Position numbers and translations under genes: made by a program. Below the pieces are notes generated by a model, which saw nothing but the letters and a program-made list of their open reading frames with translations, ran no database searches and was not told where the DNA came from. DNA of 64,000 bases, taken from the NCBI RefSeq assembly GCF_019710745.1, contig NZ_JAHKJW010000043.1, positions 1 through 64,000 of the forward strand. The letters run 5' to 3'. Source of the stretch: Streptomyces beigongshangae (lineage in GTDB: Bacteria > Actinomycetota > Actinomycetes > Streptomycetales > Streptomycetaceae). Position 1 is the first letter of the stretch. Every line of letters starts with the position of its first letter. Shown in pieces: positions 8,178 to 15,482 of the stretch.

Positions 8178-8210
8178 CGGTCCCGTCCGCCTCACCGGCG
8201 GACGGGACCG
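8178..8210 (+). terminator. Terminator after leuA
   Basis: Perfect 14-bp arms (8178-8191 and 8197-8210) with a 5-nt loop, 22 nt after the leuA stop and before the promoter of the next gene. Confidence 0.9.
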
Positions 8211-8254
8211 CTGCGTTTATCCGGCCATGTCGCCGAGTGGCTCCGCCCGGGGTA

Positions 8255-8284
8255 CTGACTCCGCGTCGGCAATGTGGCTAACAT
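8255..8284 (+). promoter_or_regulatory. Promoter of the TerB-like gene
   Basis: CTGACT (8255-8260) and TAACAT (8279-8284) separated by 18 bp, about 45 nt upstream of the GTG start. This is a reasonable match to the housekeeping sigma (HrdB-type) consensus. Confidence 0.5.
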
Positions 8285-8328
8285 CACCCAACGCGGCGAT
8301 GTTGCCGCTGGGTTACGGAGGTGCGCAC

Positions 8329-9039
8329 GTGCTGCCAGGATGGGGACGAAACGGCCGGTCTGCCCGCGCCGGCACCACGGGCGTCTCTCGCATCCTCGGA
8401 ACCAGGACCGCGTGGACCACCGTCGGTGACGGAGAGTTCTTCTGCCCGGGCTGCGGAGGCGACCGCAACTACCAGCGCCTCACCGGCCGCCGCCGCTTCA
8501 CCTGCCTCGGTGTGCCGGTCATGCCGCGCGGCGAGACCGGACCCGTCGTGGAGTGCGCGGCCTGCGGGCACCACTACGGCGCGGACGTCCTCGACCATCC
8601 GACCACCACCCGCTTCTCGGCGATGCTGCGCGACGCCGTCCACACCGTCGCCCTCGCGGTGCTGGCCGCCGGGGGCACGTGCGCGCGCACGGCGCTGGAG
8701 ACGGCGGCCGCCGCGGTGCGCTCCGCGGGGTTCGACGACTGCACGGAGGAACAGCTCGCCGCGCTCGTCGAGGCGCTGGCCGCCGACACCGGGCGGCTCT
8801 TCGGCGAGCCGTGCGGGCCGGGGCTGTCGATAGAGCTGCACGAGGCGCTGGACCCGCTGGCGCCGCACCTCGCGCCCGCGGGGCGGGAGGCGGTGCTGCT
8901 CCAGGGGGCGCGGATCGCCCTCGCGGACGGGCCGTACACGCCCGCGGAGCGGGAGGTGCTCACCACGGTGGGGAGCGCGCTGACGATCTGCGCGGACGAG
9001 GTGGCGCGGGTGCTGACGGCGGCGCGTACGCCGTCCTGA
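8329..9039 (+). CDS. TerB-like (tellurite resistance B domain) protein, 236 aa
   Basis: The N-terminal third carries two CxxC pairs, FFCPGCGGDRNY and VECAACGHHYG, that form a probable zinc ribbon. The rest is all-helical and ends with ALADGPYTPAEREVLTTVGSAL, the metal-binding acidic helix pair typical of TerB/DjlA-like domains. The GTG start has an exact GGAGG ribosome binding site at 8317-8321. It is a single-gene unit between the leuA terminator and the Rrf2 gene. TerB domains are linked to stress response, but a specific role cannot be stated. Confidence 0.8.
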   Translation: MLPGWGRNGRSARAGTTGVSRILGTRTAWTTVGDGEFFCPGCGGDRNYQRLTGRRRFTCLGVPVMPRGETGPVVECAACGHHYGADVLDHPTTTRFSAMLRDAVHTVALAVLAAGGTCARTALETAAAAVRSAGFDDCTEEQLAALVEALAADTGRLFGEPCGPGLSIELHEALDPLAPHLAPAGREAVLLQGARIALADGPYTPAEREVLTTVGSALTICADEVARVLTAARTPS

Positions 9040-9091
9040 GCGGGGTGCCCCCCCCCGGCGGGGCGGACGTCCGCGGCGTCGCCGTGGCGGG

Positions 9092-9114
9092 GCGCGCGGT
9101 TCCGCGCACCCCTT
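9092..9114 (+). repeat. Dispersed GCGCGGTTCC(CC)GCGC hairpin element, copy 1
   Basis: GCGCGCGGTTCCGCGCACCCC, a variant of a hairpin element repeated at 21302, 26321, 39837 and 59861. It follows the TerB-like gene by 53 nt. Confidence 0.6.
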
Positions 9115-9231
9115 GAAGACCGCGCGGTTCGCGGTGGCCCGCGGTTCGATGACGGCGGCGTGGGCGGAGGCGGGGAGAGTTGTCACGCGGCCCGCCCGTC
9201 GCGTCCGGTACGGGATTTGCCGCATACGGAT

Positions 9232-9248
9232 GTAACAGCTACTGTTAC
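9232..9248. promoter_or_regulatory. Operator GTAACAG-CTA-CTGTTAC (site 1)
   Basis: A perfect 7-3-7 palindrome 36 nt upstream of the Rrf2-type regulator gene. The same sequence recurs, with one mismatch, upstream of the next gene (9761-9777), which makes it a strong candidate for the site of that Rrf2 regulator. Confidence 0.8.
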
Positions 9249-9283
9249 GACAAGATCGAGGGTCGGCGGAGGTGAGGTCCCGA

Positions 9284-9715
9284 GTGGGTGCCAACAGCAG
9301 GCTGACCATCGCGGCGCATGCCCTGACGTGGATAGGGCTGTATCAGCGCCGCGGTCATGAGGTCGCCACCTCCGAGCAGATCGCGACGAGCGTCAACACC
9401 AATCCGGTGGTGATCCGCCGCCTGCTGGGTGAACTGCGCAGGGCGGGACTCGCCGACTCGCGGCGAGGTGCGGGAGCGGGCTGGACGCTGTCGCGGGACC
9501 TGGAGTCGATCACCCTGCTCGATGTCTACGAGGCGGTCGAGTCGGGCCCGGTCTTCGCCCTGCACCGCTCGGCACCCGACCCCGGGTGCGTCGTGGGCCA
9601 CGGCATAGGGCCGGCGATGACCGCCGTGTACGACGAGGTCGAGGCCACCCTCCGCGAGCAGTTGGCGCGAACCACCCTGGAGGACGTCCTGCGGGACGTG
9701 CTCAAAGCCGCCTAG
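9284..9715 (+). CDS. Rrf2 family transcriptional regulator, 143 aa
   Basis: A winged-helix regulator of the Rrf2/YwnA type: SRLTIAAHALTWIGLYQ opens the fold, followed by the recognition region ATSEQIATSVNTNPVVIRRLLGELRRAGL and the wing GAGAGWTLSRD. A single cysteine in APDPGCVVGHGI replaces the three-cysteine Fe-S cluster of IscR/NsrR, so it more likely senses a thiol-reactive or small ligand. GTG 9284 was chosen because GAGG at 9274-9277 is well placed; GTG 9272 is the alternative. It probably represses itself and the following SnoaL-like gene through identical palindromes. Confidence 0.88.
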   Translation: MGANSRLTIAAHALTWIGLYQRRGHEVATSEQIATSVNTNPVVIRRLLGELRRAGLADSRRGAGAGWTLSRDLESITLLDVYEAVESGPVFALHRSAPDPGCVVGHGIGPAMTAVYDEVEATLREQLARTTLEDVLRDVLKAA

Positions 9716-9760
9716 TCCGGTCCTCCGGCCGTGCGGGCGGCGCTTTCCGCACCCTCCGAT

Positions 9761-9777
9761 GTAACAAAAACTGTTAC
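9761..9777. promoter_or_regulatory. Operator GTAACAA-AAA-CTGTTAC (site 2)
   Basis: The same palindrome as at 9232-9248, with one arm mismatch, 45 nt after the Rrf2 stop and about 125 nt before the SnoaL-like gene. It implies co-regulation of the second gene. Confidence 0.78.
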
Positions 9778-9840
9778 TTCACGGATGCGGAGAGCCTTCA
9801 CGTCCGGGGCCGGAGTCCCACGCCCGCGACGCACGCGCAA

Positions 9841-9885
9841 AGACCCAAGAGACCAAAGAGACCGAAAAGACCGAAAAGACCGAAG
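9841..9885 (+). repeat. Five 9-bp purine-rich tandem repeats in the leader of the SnoaL-like gene
   Basis: Units AGACCCAAG, AGACCAAAG, AGACCGAAA, AGACCGAAA, AGACCGAAG run end to end and stop 17 nt before the GTG start. Their A-rich composition is unlike the surrounding DNA. Confidence 0.9.
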
Positions 9886-9902
9886 AGGCAAGGACAAGCA
9901 CA

Positions 9903-10319
9903 GTGGCAACAGACGCGCAGACCTCACGGGCCGTGGCCGAGCGGTTCATGGAGCGCCTCGGCAGGCAGGACCAGGACGGCATCCAGGAACTGTTCGCGGC
10001 GGACATCGACTGGTACGTCCCCGCCAACGACGGACTGTCCTGGACGGGCCACCGTACCCGCAGGGAGGAGGTCGCCCCGTACTTCACCACGATGTGGCCC
10101 CACTTCGTCCCCGGCAGGAGCGATGTCTCGCTGGAGCGGATCATCGTCGACGGCGGTGACGTGATACTGCTGTGGATCTTCACTCACACCGTCGCGTCCA
10201 GCGGCAAGGAGTTCACCACGCCGTCGGCCATGCACCTGGTGGTGGAGGACGGCGAGATCGTCCGCATGCACCTCTACGAGGACACACGGGTCGTCGCCCA
10301 GGCGTTCGGCACCGACTGA
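9903..10319 (+). CDS. SnoaL-like / NTF2-fold protein, 138 aa
   Basis: A small alpha+beta barrel protein of the ketosteroid-isomerase-like superfamily: an N-terminal helix pair (SRAVAERFMERLGRQDQDGIQELFAADIDWYVP), WTGHRTRREEVAPYF, then strands LLWIFTHTVASSGKEF and MHLVVEDGEIVRMHLYEDT. Members act as isomerases, cyclases or hydratases, or bind ligands without catalysis. The GTG start is supported by conserved spacing and an AAGG stretch. Its promoter carries the Rrf2-type operator, so its substrate may be related to the Rrf2 signal. Confidence 0.85.
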   Translation: MATDAQTSRAVAERFMERLGRQDQDGIQELFAADIDWYVPANDGLSWTGHRTRREEVAPYFTTMWPHFVPGRSDVSLERIIVDGGDVILLWIFTHTVASSGKEFTTPSAMHLVVEDGEIVRMHLYEDTRVVAQAFGTD

Positions 10320-10358
10320 GGCAAAAGGGTTCGTCAGGCCGGCGTCGGAGGGCGGCTG

Positions 10359-10391
10359 TCAGGGGTGTCCACCGCAGCCGCAGCCCGTCAT
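10359..10391 (-). CDS. Possible 10-aa cysteine/glycine peptide MTGCGCGGHP
   Basis: A tiny ORF with a very strong AGGAGGGGG ribosome binding site 6 nt upstream of the ATG, lying about 77 nt downstream of the DapA-family gene on the same strand. Two cysteines and a histidine in ten residues suggest metal or thiol chemistry if it is made. No in-frame start extends it upstream. It may be a chance ORF; its support is the ribosome binding site and unusual composition only. Confidence 0.3.
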   Translation of the reverse strand: MTGCGCGGHP

Positions 10392-10467
10392 GGTCGCCCC
10401 CTCCTGGGGCTGCGGGGTCCGCGCGGCGGTTTCCTCCGGCGTGCGGGGAGCGGGCGCGAGGGAACCT

Positions 10468-11403
10468 CTACAGCAGCCCCGCCGCCGCCAGGTGCTTCCC
10501 CACCGCCGCGGTCTCCTCCGCGGACAGCGGGATCTGCGGTTCCGCCGTGGCGGGGCACGCGATGACGCCCCTCAGGTGCAGCGCCGCCTTGAAGGCGCCC
10601 AGGGCCGACGAACCGCTGCCCATCCGTCCCGGGTCCCCCACCCGCACCATCGCGAACAGTGCGCACAGGCGCTCCTGCTCGGCCCGTGCCAGCTCCCACT
10701 CGCCCGCCCGGCACAGGCGGTACAGGTGGGCGTACCCGGCGGGATCCACGTTCGCGAGCCCCGGCACCGCCCCGTCCGCCCCCATGGCCAGCGCGGAGTC
10801 GACGACCAGCTCGGAGCCGGTCAGCACGCTGAAACCGGTGACGGCGGGGTGCGCCCGCGCCCCGGTCACGACCGTCCGGAAGGTGCCCTCGTCCCCGCTG
10901 GAGTCCTTCAGCCCGGCCAGCACCCCCTCCGCCGCCAGCTCCAGCACCAGGTCGGCGGTCAGCTTCGAGCGGACGGCCACCGGGAGGTCGTACGCGAGGA
11001 CCGGCACCGGTGAGCGGGCGGCGGCCAGACGGTAGTGACGGGCGATCTCGGCCGGATGCGTACGCGCGTAGAACGGGGCCGTCACGACCACGGCGTCGGC
11101 GCCCGCGCCGGTGACGTACCGGACGTGGTCCAGGACCCGCGGGGTCGTCATGTCGATGGCGCCCGCGAGGACGGGCACCGCCCCCGCCACGTGGCCGATC
11201 ACCGTCTCCACGACCAGCCTGCGCTGGCGGTCCGTGAGGTACGCGGCCTCCGAGGAGGTGCCGAGGACGAACAGGCCGTCCACCCCGCCCTCCAGCAGGT
11301 GGTCGACCAGCGCGGTCAGGGAGGGGACGTCCACCTCGCGGTCCGGTGTCAGGGGGGTGCAGACGGGCGGTACGACACCGGTCAGCGGGGCGGGAAGGGT
11401 CAT
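10468..11403 (-). CDS. DapA/NanA family class I lyase, 311 aa
   Basis: A TIM-barrel Schiff-base lyase of the dihydrodipicolinate synthase/N-acetylneuraminate lyase family. The Schiff-base lysine is in AGLKDSSGD, the tyrosine motif is YDLP, and the substrate loop is GTSSEA where true DapA has GTTGES. Enzymes with this loop cleave or condense pyruvate with a range of aldehydes, so lysine biosynthesis is unlikely. Its ATG overlaps the stop of the upstream ATPase gene (ATGA), which couples it to the ABC importer. An N-acetylneuraminate or other keto-acid-sugar lyase is the best inference from context. Confidence 0.87.
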   Translation of the reverse strand: MTLPAPLTGVVPPVCTPLTPDREVDVPSLTALVDHLLEGGVDGLFVLGTSSEAAYLTDRQRRLVVETVIGHVAGAVPVLAGAIDMTTPRVLDHVRYVTGAGADAVVVTAPFYARTHPAEIARHYRLAAARSPVPVLAYDLPVAVRSKLTADLVLELAAEGVLAGLKDSSGDEGTFRTVVTGARAHPAVTGFSVLTGSELVVDSALAMGADGAVPGLANVDPAGYAHLYRLCRAGEWELARAEQERLCALFAMVRVGDPGRMGSGSSALGAFKAALHLRGVIACPATAEPQIPLSAEETAAVGKHLAAAGLL

Positions 11404-12467
11404 CGGGGCTCCCTGGGGATGTCGGCCATGGCGGTGGCCTCCGGTACGGCGGCGACGGCCTGTGCGACCAGGTCGCGGGTCGAGAGGCCGTCCTCCACAG
11501 GATGGTGGCAGCGGAAGAGGTGCCCCGGGGCCGACGCGGCCGCGAAGTCCGGCATGGTTTCCGCGCACACCGCGTCCGCCCGCCAGCAGCGGGTGCGGAA
11601 GGGGCAGCCGCTCGGCGGACGGGTGGCCGACGGCACGGGTCCCACCAGCGGGATCGGGTCGATGGGGTCCAGCAGGCCGGGCGTCGCGGAGAAGAGCGCG
11701 CGGGTGTACGGGTGCCGGGAGCGGTCCGTCACCTCGTCGGCCGGGGACTCCTCGACGATCCGGCCGAGGTACATCGTGACGACGCGGTCGCTCATCCTCC
11801 GTACGGTCTGGATGTCGTGGGAGACGAAGACCAGGGCCAGCCCGAGCCGTTCCCTCAGGTCGAGGAGGAGGTTGAGGATCTGGGCGCGGACCGAGACGTC
11901 CAGCGCGCTCGTCGGTTCGTCGGCGACCACCAGGTCCGGGTCGAGGGCCAGCGCCCGCGCGATGGCGACCCGCTGCCGCTGCCCGCCGGAGAGCTGTCCG
12001 GGCAGGCCGTCCGCCAGCGCCTCCGGCAGCCCCACGAGGGACATCAGCTCGCGCACCCGGTCCTCGCGTTCGCGGGGCGTGCCCCGCCGGTGGACGTCGA
12101 GGGGGTCGCGCAGGATCCGGCGTACCGTCAGGCGCCGGTTCAGGGCCGTGGACGGGTCCTGGAAGATCATGCCGGTGCCCGCGCCCACCGTCGTGCGCCG
12201 CTCGGCCGCGGCCATCGCCCACAGGTCGCCGCCGTTCAGGGACACCGTCCCGGACGTCGGCCGCTGCACCCCCACCAGGACCTTGGCGAGGGTCGACTTG
12301 CCGCAGCCGGACTCGCCGACGACGCCCACCGTCTCGCCGGGCGCGACGGCGAGGTCGGCGCCGGTGAGGGCGTACACCCGGTCCCGTGCGAACAGGCCGC
12401 CGGTGCGCGCCCGGTGGACCACGTGCACGTCGGACAGTTCCACGAGGGGGCCGGCCGGTCCGGGCAT
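11400..12467 (-). CDS. Oligopeptide-family ABC transporter ATP-binding protein (OppF/DppF type)
   Basis: The second ATPase of the importer, 355 aa. It has the Walker A GESGCGKST, Q-loop FQDPSTALNRRLT, signature LSGGQRQRV and Walker B VVADEPT, then the C-terminal oligopeptide-transporter extension with four cysteines (GCPFRTRCWRADAVC and later FRCHHP). It forms the energising heterodimer with the ATPase half of the fused protein just upstream. One nucleotide separates its start from the stop of the fusion gene, and it overlaps the lyase gene by 4 nt. Confidence 0.93.
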   Translation of the reverse strand: MPGPAGPLVELSDVHVVHRARTGGLFARDRVYALTGADLAVAPGETVGVVGESGCGKSTLAKVLVGVQRPTSGTVSLNGGDLWAMAAAERRTTVGAGTGMIFQDPSTALNRRLTVRRILRDPLDVHRRGTPREREDRVRELMSLVGLPEALADGLPGQLSGGQRQRVAIARALALDPDLVVADEPTSALDVSVRAQILNLLLDLRERLGLALVFVSHDIQTVRRMSDRVVTMYLGRIVEESPADEVTDRSRHPYTRALFSATPGLLDPIDPIPLVGPVPSATRPPSGCPFRTRCWRADAVCAETMPDFAAASAPGHLFRCHHPVEDGLSTRDLVAQAVAAVPEATAMADIPREPR

Positions 12468-12468
12468 G

Positions 12469-14499
12469 TCAGGGCCTCGCTTCCGTCGGACCGGACGGAC
12501 CGGCCGGGGTGCCGGTCGGGTTCCCGGCCGGGTCCAGGGGGACCGCCGGGTGGTGGCAGGCGACCTCGTGGCGGCCGGGCGGGCCCGTCAGCCGGGGTAC
12601 GTCGGTGCGGCACACCCGCGTCGCCATCGGGCAGCGGTCGGCGAAGCGGCAGCCCGCCGGGAAGTCGGCCGGGGCGGGCACCACTCCCTTGATCTGCGTC
12701 ATCCGCTCCGCCGCCGACTCCAGCGACAGGACGCTGCCGAGGAGGCCGCGCGTGTAGTGGTGGGACGGCGACTCCACCAGGTCCGCCGTCACGCCCGACT
12801 CCACGATCCGGCCGCCGTACATCACGGCCACCCGGTCGGTGACGTCCGCGACGAGCGCCAGGTCGTGCGAGACCAGCACGAGCGCGAAGTCCAGCTCCGC
12901 GCGCAGCCTCAGCAGCAGCTCCATGATCTGCGCCTGCACGGTGACGTCGAGCGCGGTCGTCGGCTCGTCGGCGACGATCAGCGCGGGATCGCGGGAGAGC
13001 GCCATGGCGATCAGCACGCGCTGGCGCTGGCCGCCGGACAGCTCGTGCGGATAGCTGCGCAGGGTGCGGTCCGGGTCGAGGCCGACCAGGCCGAGGAGCT
13101 CGGCGGCCGTGCGGGTGCCGCCCCTCCTGAGCAGCTGCCCCAGCTGGGCGCGGATCGTCATCGCCGGGTTCAGGGACGAGAGGGCGTCCTGGTAGACCAT
13201 CGCCATCTCGTGGCCGAGGAGCCGGCGCCGTACGCTCATCGGCCGGCCGACCAGCTGCTGCCGCCCGAACCACACCCGGCCGCGCACCCGGGCGCCCTTC
13301 GGCTCCAGGCCCATCACCGTGAGGGCCGTCAGCGACTTGCCGCAGCCCGACTCGCCCACCAGGCCCAGGACCTCACCGGGCCGTACGTCGAAACTGATGC
13401 CGTCGACGATGTCGACGCCCCCGTGGCGGGCGTCGAAGCCGATCGCCAGGTCCTCCACCCTCAGCACCGGCTGCCGGTCCTCGGGCAGGGGACGGGCCCG
13501 GCCGCGCAGCCGCCGCGCCGCCTCCGCGAGGCCCGGCAGCTCCAGGACCTTCCCACTGCCCGGCTCGGGCGCCTCCAGGCGGTCCTCCTCCTCGCGGGCC
13601 GGCACGTCCCGGGCGGCGGGCGCCGCCCACGCGTCCGAGACGCCCTCGGAGAGGACGTTCAGGGACAGCACGGTGACCAGCATCAGCAGGCCCGGGAACA
13701 CGGTCGCCCACCAGCCGCCGGTCAGCACCATGTTCTTGCCGTCCGCGATGACACTGCCCCAGGACGGGTCCGGCGGGCGGACGCCCGCGCCGATGAACGA
13801 CAGCGACGCCTCGAAGACGATCGCCTCGGCGACCTGCACGGTGCAGAACACCAGGACGGGGGCGGCGCAGTTGACGGCCACGTGCTTCAGCACGATGTGC
13901 GGGGTGCGCGCCCCGATGACCCGCTCGGCGGTCACGTAGTCCTCGCCGTACTGGTCCATCACGTTGGCCCGGACGACCCGGGCCATCGGCGGCATGTAGA
14001 GGAACGCGATCGCGCCGATGAGGACGGGGACGCCGCCGCCGAACACCGCGACGAACACGGCCGCCAGCGCGATGCCGGGGAAGGCCATGACGATGTCGAG
14101 GCAGCGCATCAGCGTCTCGTCGACCGCCTTGCGCGAGGTCGCCGCGACCGCCCCGACGACCGCGCCCACGACCAGGGCGAGCGCGGTCGCCCCCAGCCCG
14201 ATGGCCAGGGACCAGCGGGCCCCGTACATCAGCCGGCTGAGGACGTCCCGGCCCAGGCTGTCCTGCCCCATCCAGTGCTCGCCCGACGGGGCGCCCTCGC
14301 CGTTGCCGCCGCCGGCCAGCGGCGCCTGTTCGAGCGGGTCGTGCGGGGCGATCAGCGGGGCCAGCAGCGCCGTGAGGGCGACGGTCCCGATGACGACGAC
14401 GGCGATCCGCGAGATCAGCGGGAGCCGGGTGAACCCCCGGAGGCGGACGCCGGGCCGGGACAGGGCGTCGGCGAGCCGCCCCCGGTGCGTCGGCGTCAT
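12469..14499 (-). CDS. Fused ABC permease-ATPase (DppC-DppD type), 676 aa
   Basis: Residues about 1-292 form a DppC/OppC-type permease: an N-terminal helix, the H-W-M-G-Q-D-S-L-G-R-D motif, five more helices, and the EAA-like cytoplasmic loop AERVIGARTPHIVLKH (about 191-206). A linker of roughly 50 residues leads to a full OppD-type ATPase (Walker A at 382-389, LSGGQRQRV, IVADEPTTALD, C-terminal cysteine extension GCRFADRCPMATRVC). In most Dpp/Opp systems these are two genes. The same permease-ATPase fusion is known from SatABCD-type sialic acid importers. It overlaps the upstream permease by ATGA. Confidence 0.93.
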   Translation of the reverse strand: MTPTHRGRLADALSRPGVRLRGFTRLPLISRIAVVVIGTVALTALLAPLIAPHDPLEQAPLAGGGNGEGAPSGEHWMGQDSLGRDVLSRLMYGARWSLAIGLGATALALVVGAVVGAVAATSRKAVDETLMRCLDIVMAFPGIALAAVFVAVFGGGVPVLIGAIAFLYMPPMARVVRANVMDQYGEDYVTAERVIGARTPHIVLKHVAVNCAAPVLVFCTVQVAEAIVFEASLSFIGAGVRPPDPSWGSVIADGKNMVLTGGWWATVFPGLLMLVTVLSLNVLSEGVSDAWAAPAARDVPAREEEDRLEAPEPGSGKVLELPGLAEAARRLRGRARPLPEDRQPVLRVEDLAIGFDARHGGVDIVDGISFDVRPGEVLGLVGESGCGKSLTALTVMGLEPKGARVRGRVWFGRQQLVGRPMSVRRRLLGHEMAMVYQDALSSLNPAMTIRAQLGQLLRRGGTRTAAELLGLVGLDPDRTLRSYPHELSGGQRQRVLIAMALSRDPALIVADEPTTALDVTVQAQIMELLLRLRAELDFALVLVSHDLALVADVTDRVAVMYGGRIVESGVTADLVESPSHHYTRGLLGSVLSLESAAERMTQIKGVVPAPADFPAGCRFADRCPMATRVCRTDVPRLTGPPGRHEVACHHPAVPLDPAGNPTGTPAGPSGPTEARP

Positions 14500-15458
14500 G
14501 CCCCGGCACCCCTCAGTCGCGGGTTGACCAGCAGGTAGAGGACGTCTATGACGAGGTTCACGACGACGAACCCGAAGGCGATCGTGAGGACGCCGCCCTG
14601 CACGACGGCCGGATCACCGTTCTTCACGGCGTCGATCATGAGTTTCCCCATCCCCGGCAGATTGAAGATCGTCTCGATGACGACCGCGCCGCCGAGCAGA
14701 TAGCCGACCCGCAGACCCAGTACGGTCAGCGGGTTCACCAGGGCGTTGCGCAGCACGTTGCGGCCCACCACGACCACCGGCGGCAGCCCGCTGCCGATCG
14801 CGGTCCGTACGTAGTCCTTGTCCAGCTCCTCGACCACGGCCGTGCGGACGATCCGGGTGAGCTGGGCGGCGACCGGCAGCGACAGGGCCAGCGCGGGCAG
14901 CGTCATGGTCCTCAGCCAGCCGGTGACCGAGTCGGCCGGGTTGACGTATCCGCTGGTCGGGAACCAGCCGAGGTCCACGGCGAGGTACTGGATCATCAGC
15001 AGCGCCAGCCAGAAACCGGGCGCCGCCACCCCCGTCAGCGAGACGACCCGGATCAGCTGGTCGGGGAGACGGTCCCGGTGGATCGCGGCGGTGACCCCGC
15101 CCAGCAGCGCCAGCACCACCGCGATGCCGAGGCCCATGAAGGTCAGCTGCATCGTGAGCGGCAGCGCGGTGGTGACCTGGTCCACGACCGGCGCCCGGGT
15201 CAGCGCGCTGACCCCCATGTCACCCCGGGCCAGGTCCCCGACGAAGTCGGCGTAGCGCACCGGGAGGGGGTCGAGGAGCCCGTTGCGTTCCCTGAAGTCG
15301 TGCAGCTGCTGCTCGGTCGGGTTCGCGCCCTGGAAGTACGCGGACGCCGGATCACTGTCCGAGAAGCGCATCACGAGGAACACGAACAGGATGATCCCGA
15401 GCATCAGGGGGACGAGCAGGAGGATCCGCCGGCCGAGGATCCGCAGGACAGCAACCAC
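14496..15458 (-). CDS. ABC transporter permease (DppB/OppB type), 320 aa
   Basis: The first inner-membrane channel subunit of the importer: an N-terminal helix (RRILLLVPLMLGIILFVFLVM), a large extracytoplasmic loop with the conserved YADFVGDLARGDMG stretch, then five helices, and the permease loop KDYVRTAIGSGLPPVVVVGRN. The GTG start at 15458 follows GAGGAGAG. It sits 24 nt downstream of the binding-protein gene and overlaps the fused permease-ATPase gene by 4 nt, so the five genes are one operon. Confidence 0.93.
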   Translation of the reverse strand: MVAVLRILGRRILLLVPLMLGIILFVFLVMRFSDSDPASAYFQGANPTEQQLHDFRERNGLLDPLPVRYADFVGDLARGDMGVSALTRAPVVDQVTTALPLTMQLTFMGLGIAVVLALLGGVTAAIHRDRLPDQLIRVVSLTGVAAPGFWLALLMIQYLAVDLGWFPTSGYVNPADSVTGWLRTMTLPALALSLPVAAQLTRIVRTAVVEELDKDYVRTAIGSGLPPVVVVGRNVLRNALVNPLTVLGLRVGYLLGGAVVIETIFNLPGMGKLMIDAVKNGDPAVVQGGVLTIAFGFVVVNLVIDVLYLLVNPRLRGAGA

Positions 15459-15482
15459 GGTCGAGATCTCTCCTCACGGCCC

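Noticed and set aside
10468..11403. Assigning the lyase as the lysine-pathway DapA
   Set aside because: The substrate loop is GTSSEA rather than GTTGES and the gene is coupled to an importer, which does not fit a biosynthetic dapA.
11035..14538. Very long open frame of 1167 codons on the plus strand
   Set aside because: It is antisense to the lyase, ATPase and permease genes, whose domains and overlapping junctions are clear; the frame is open only because of GC-biased third positions.
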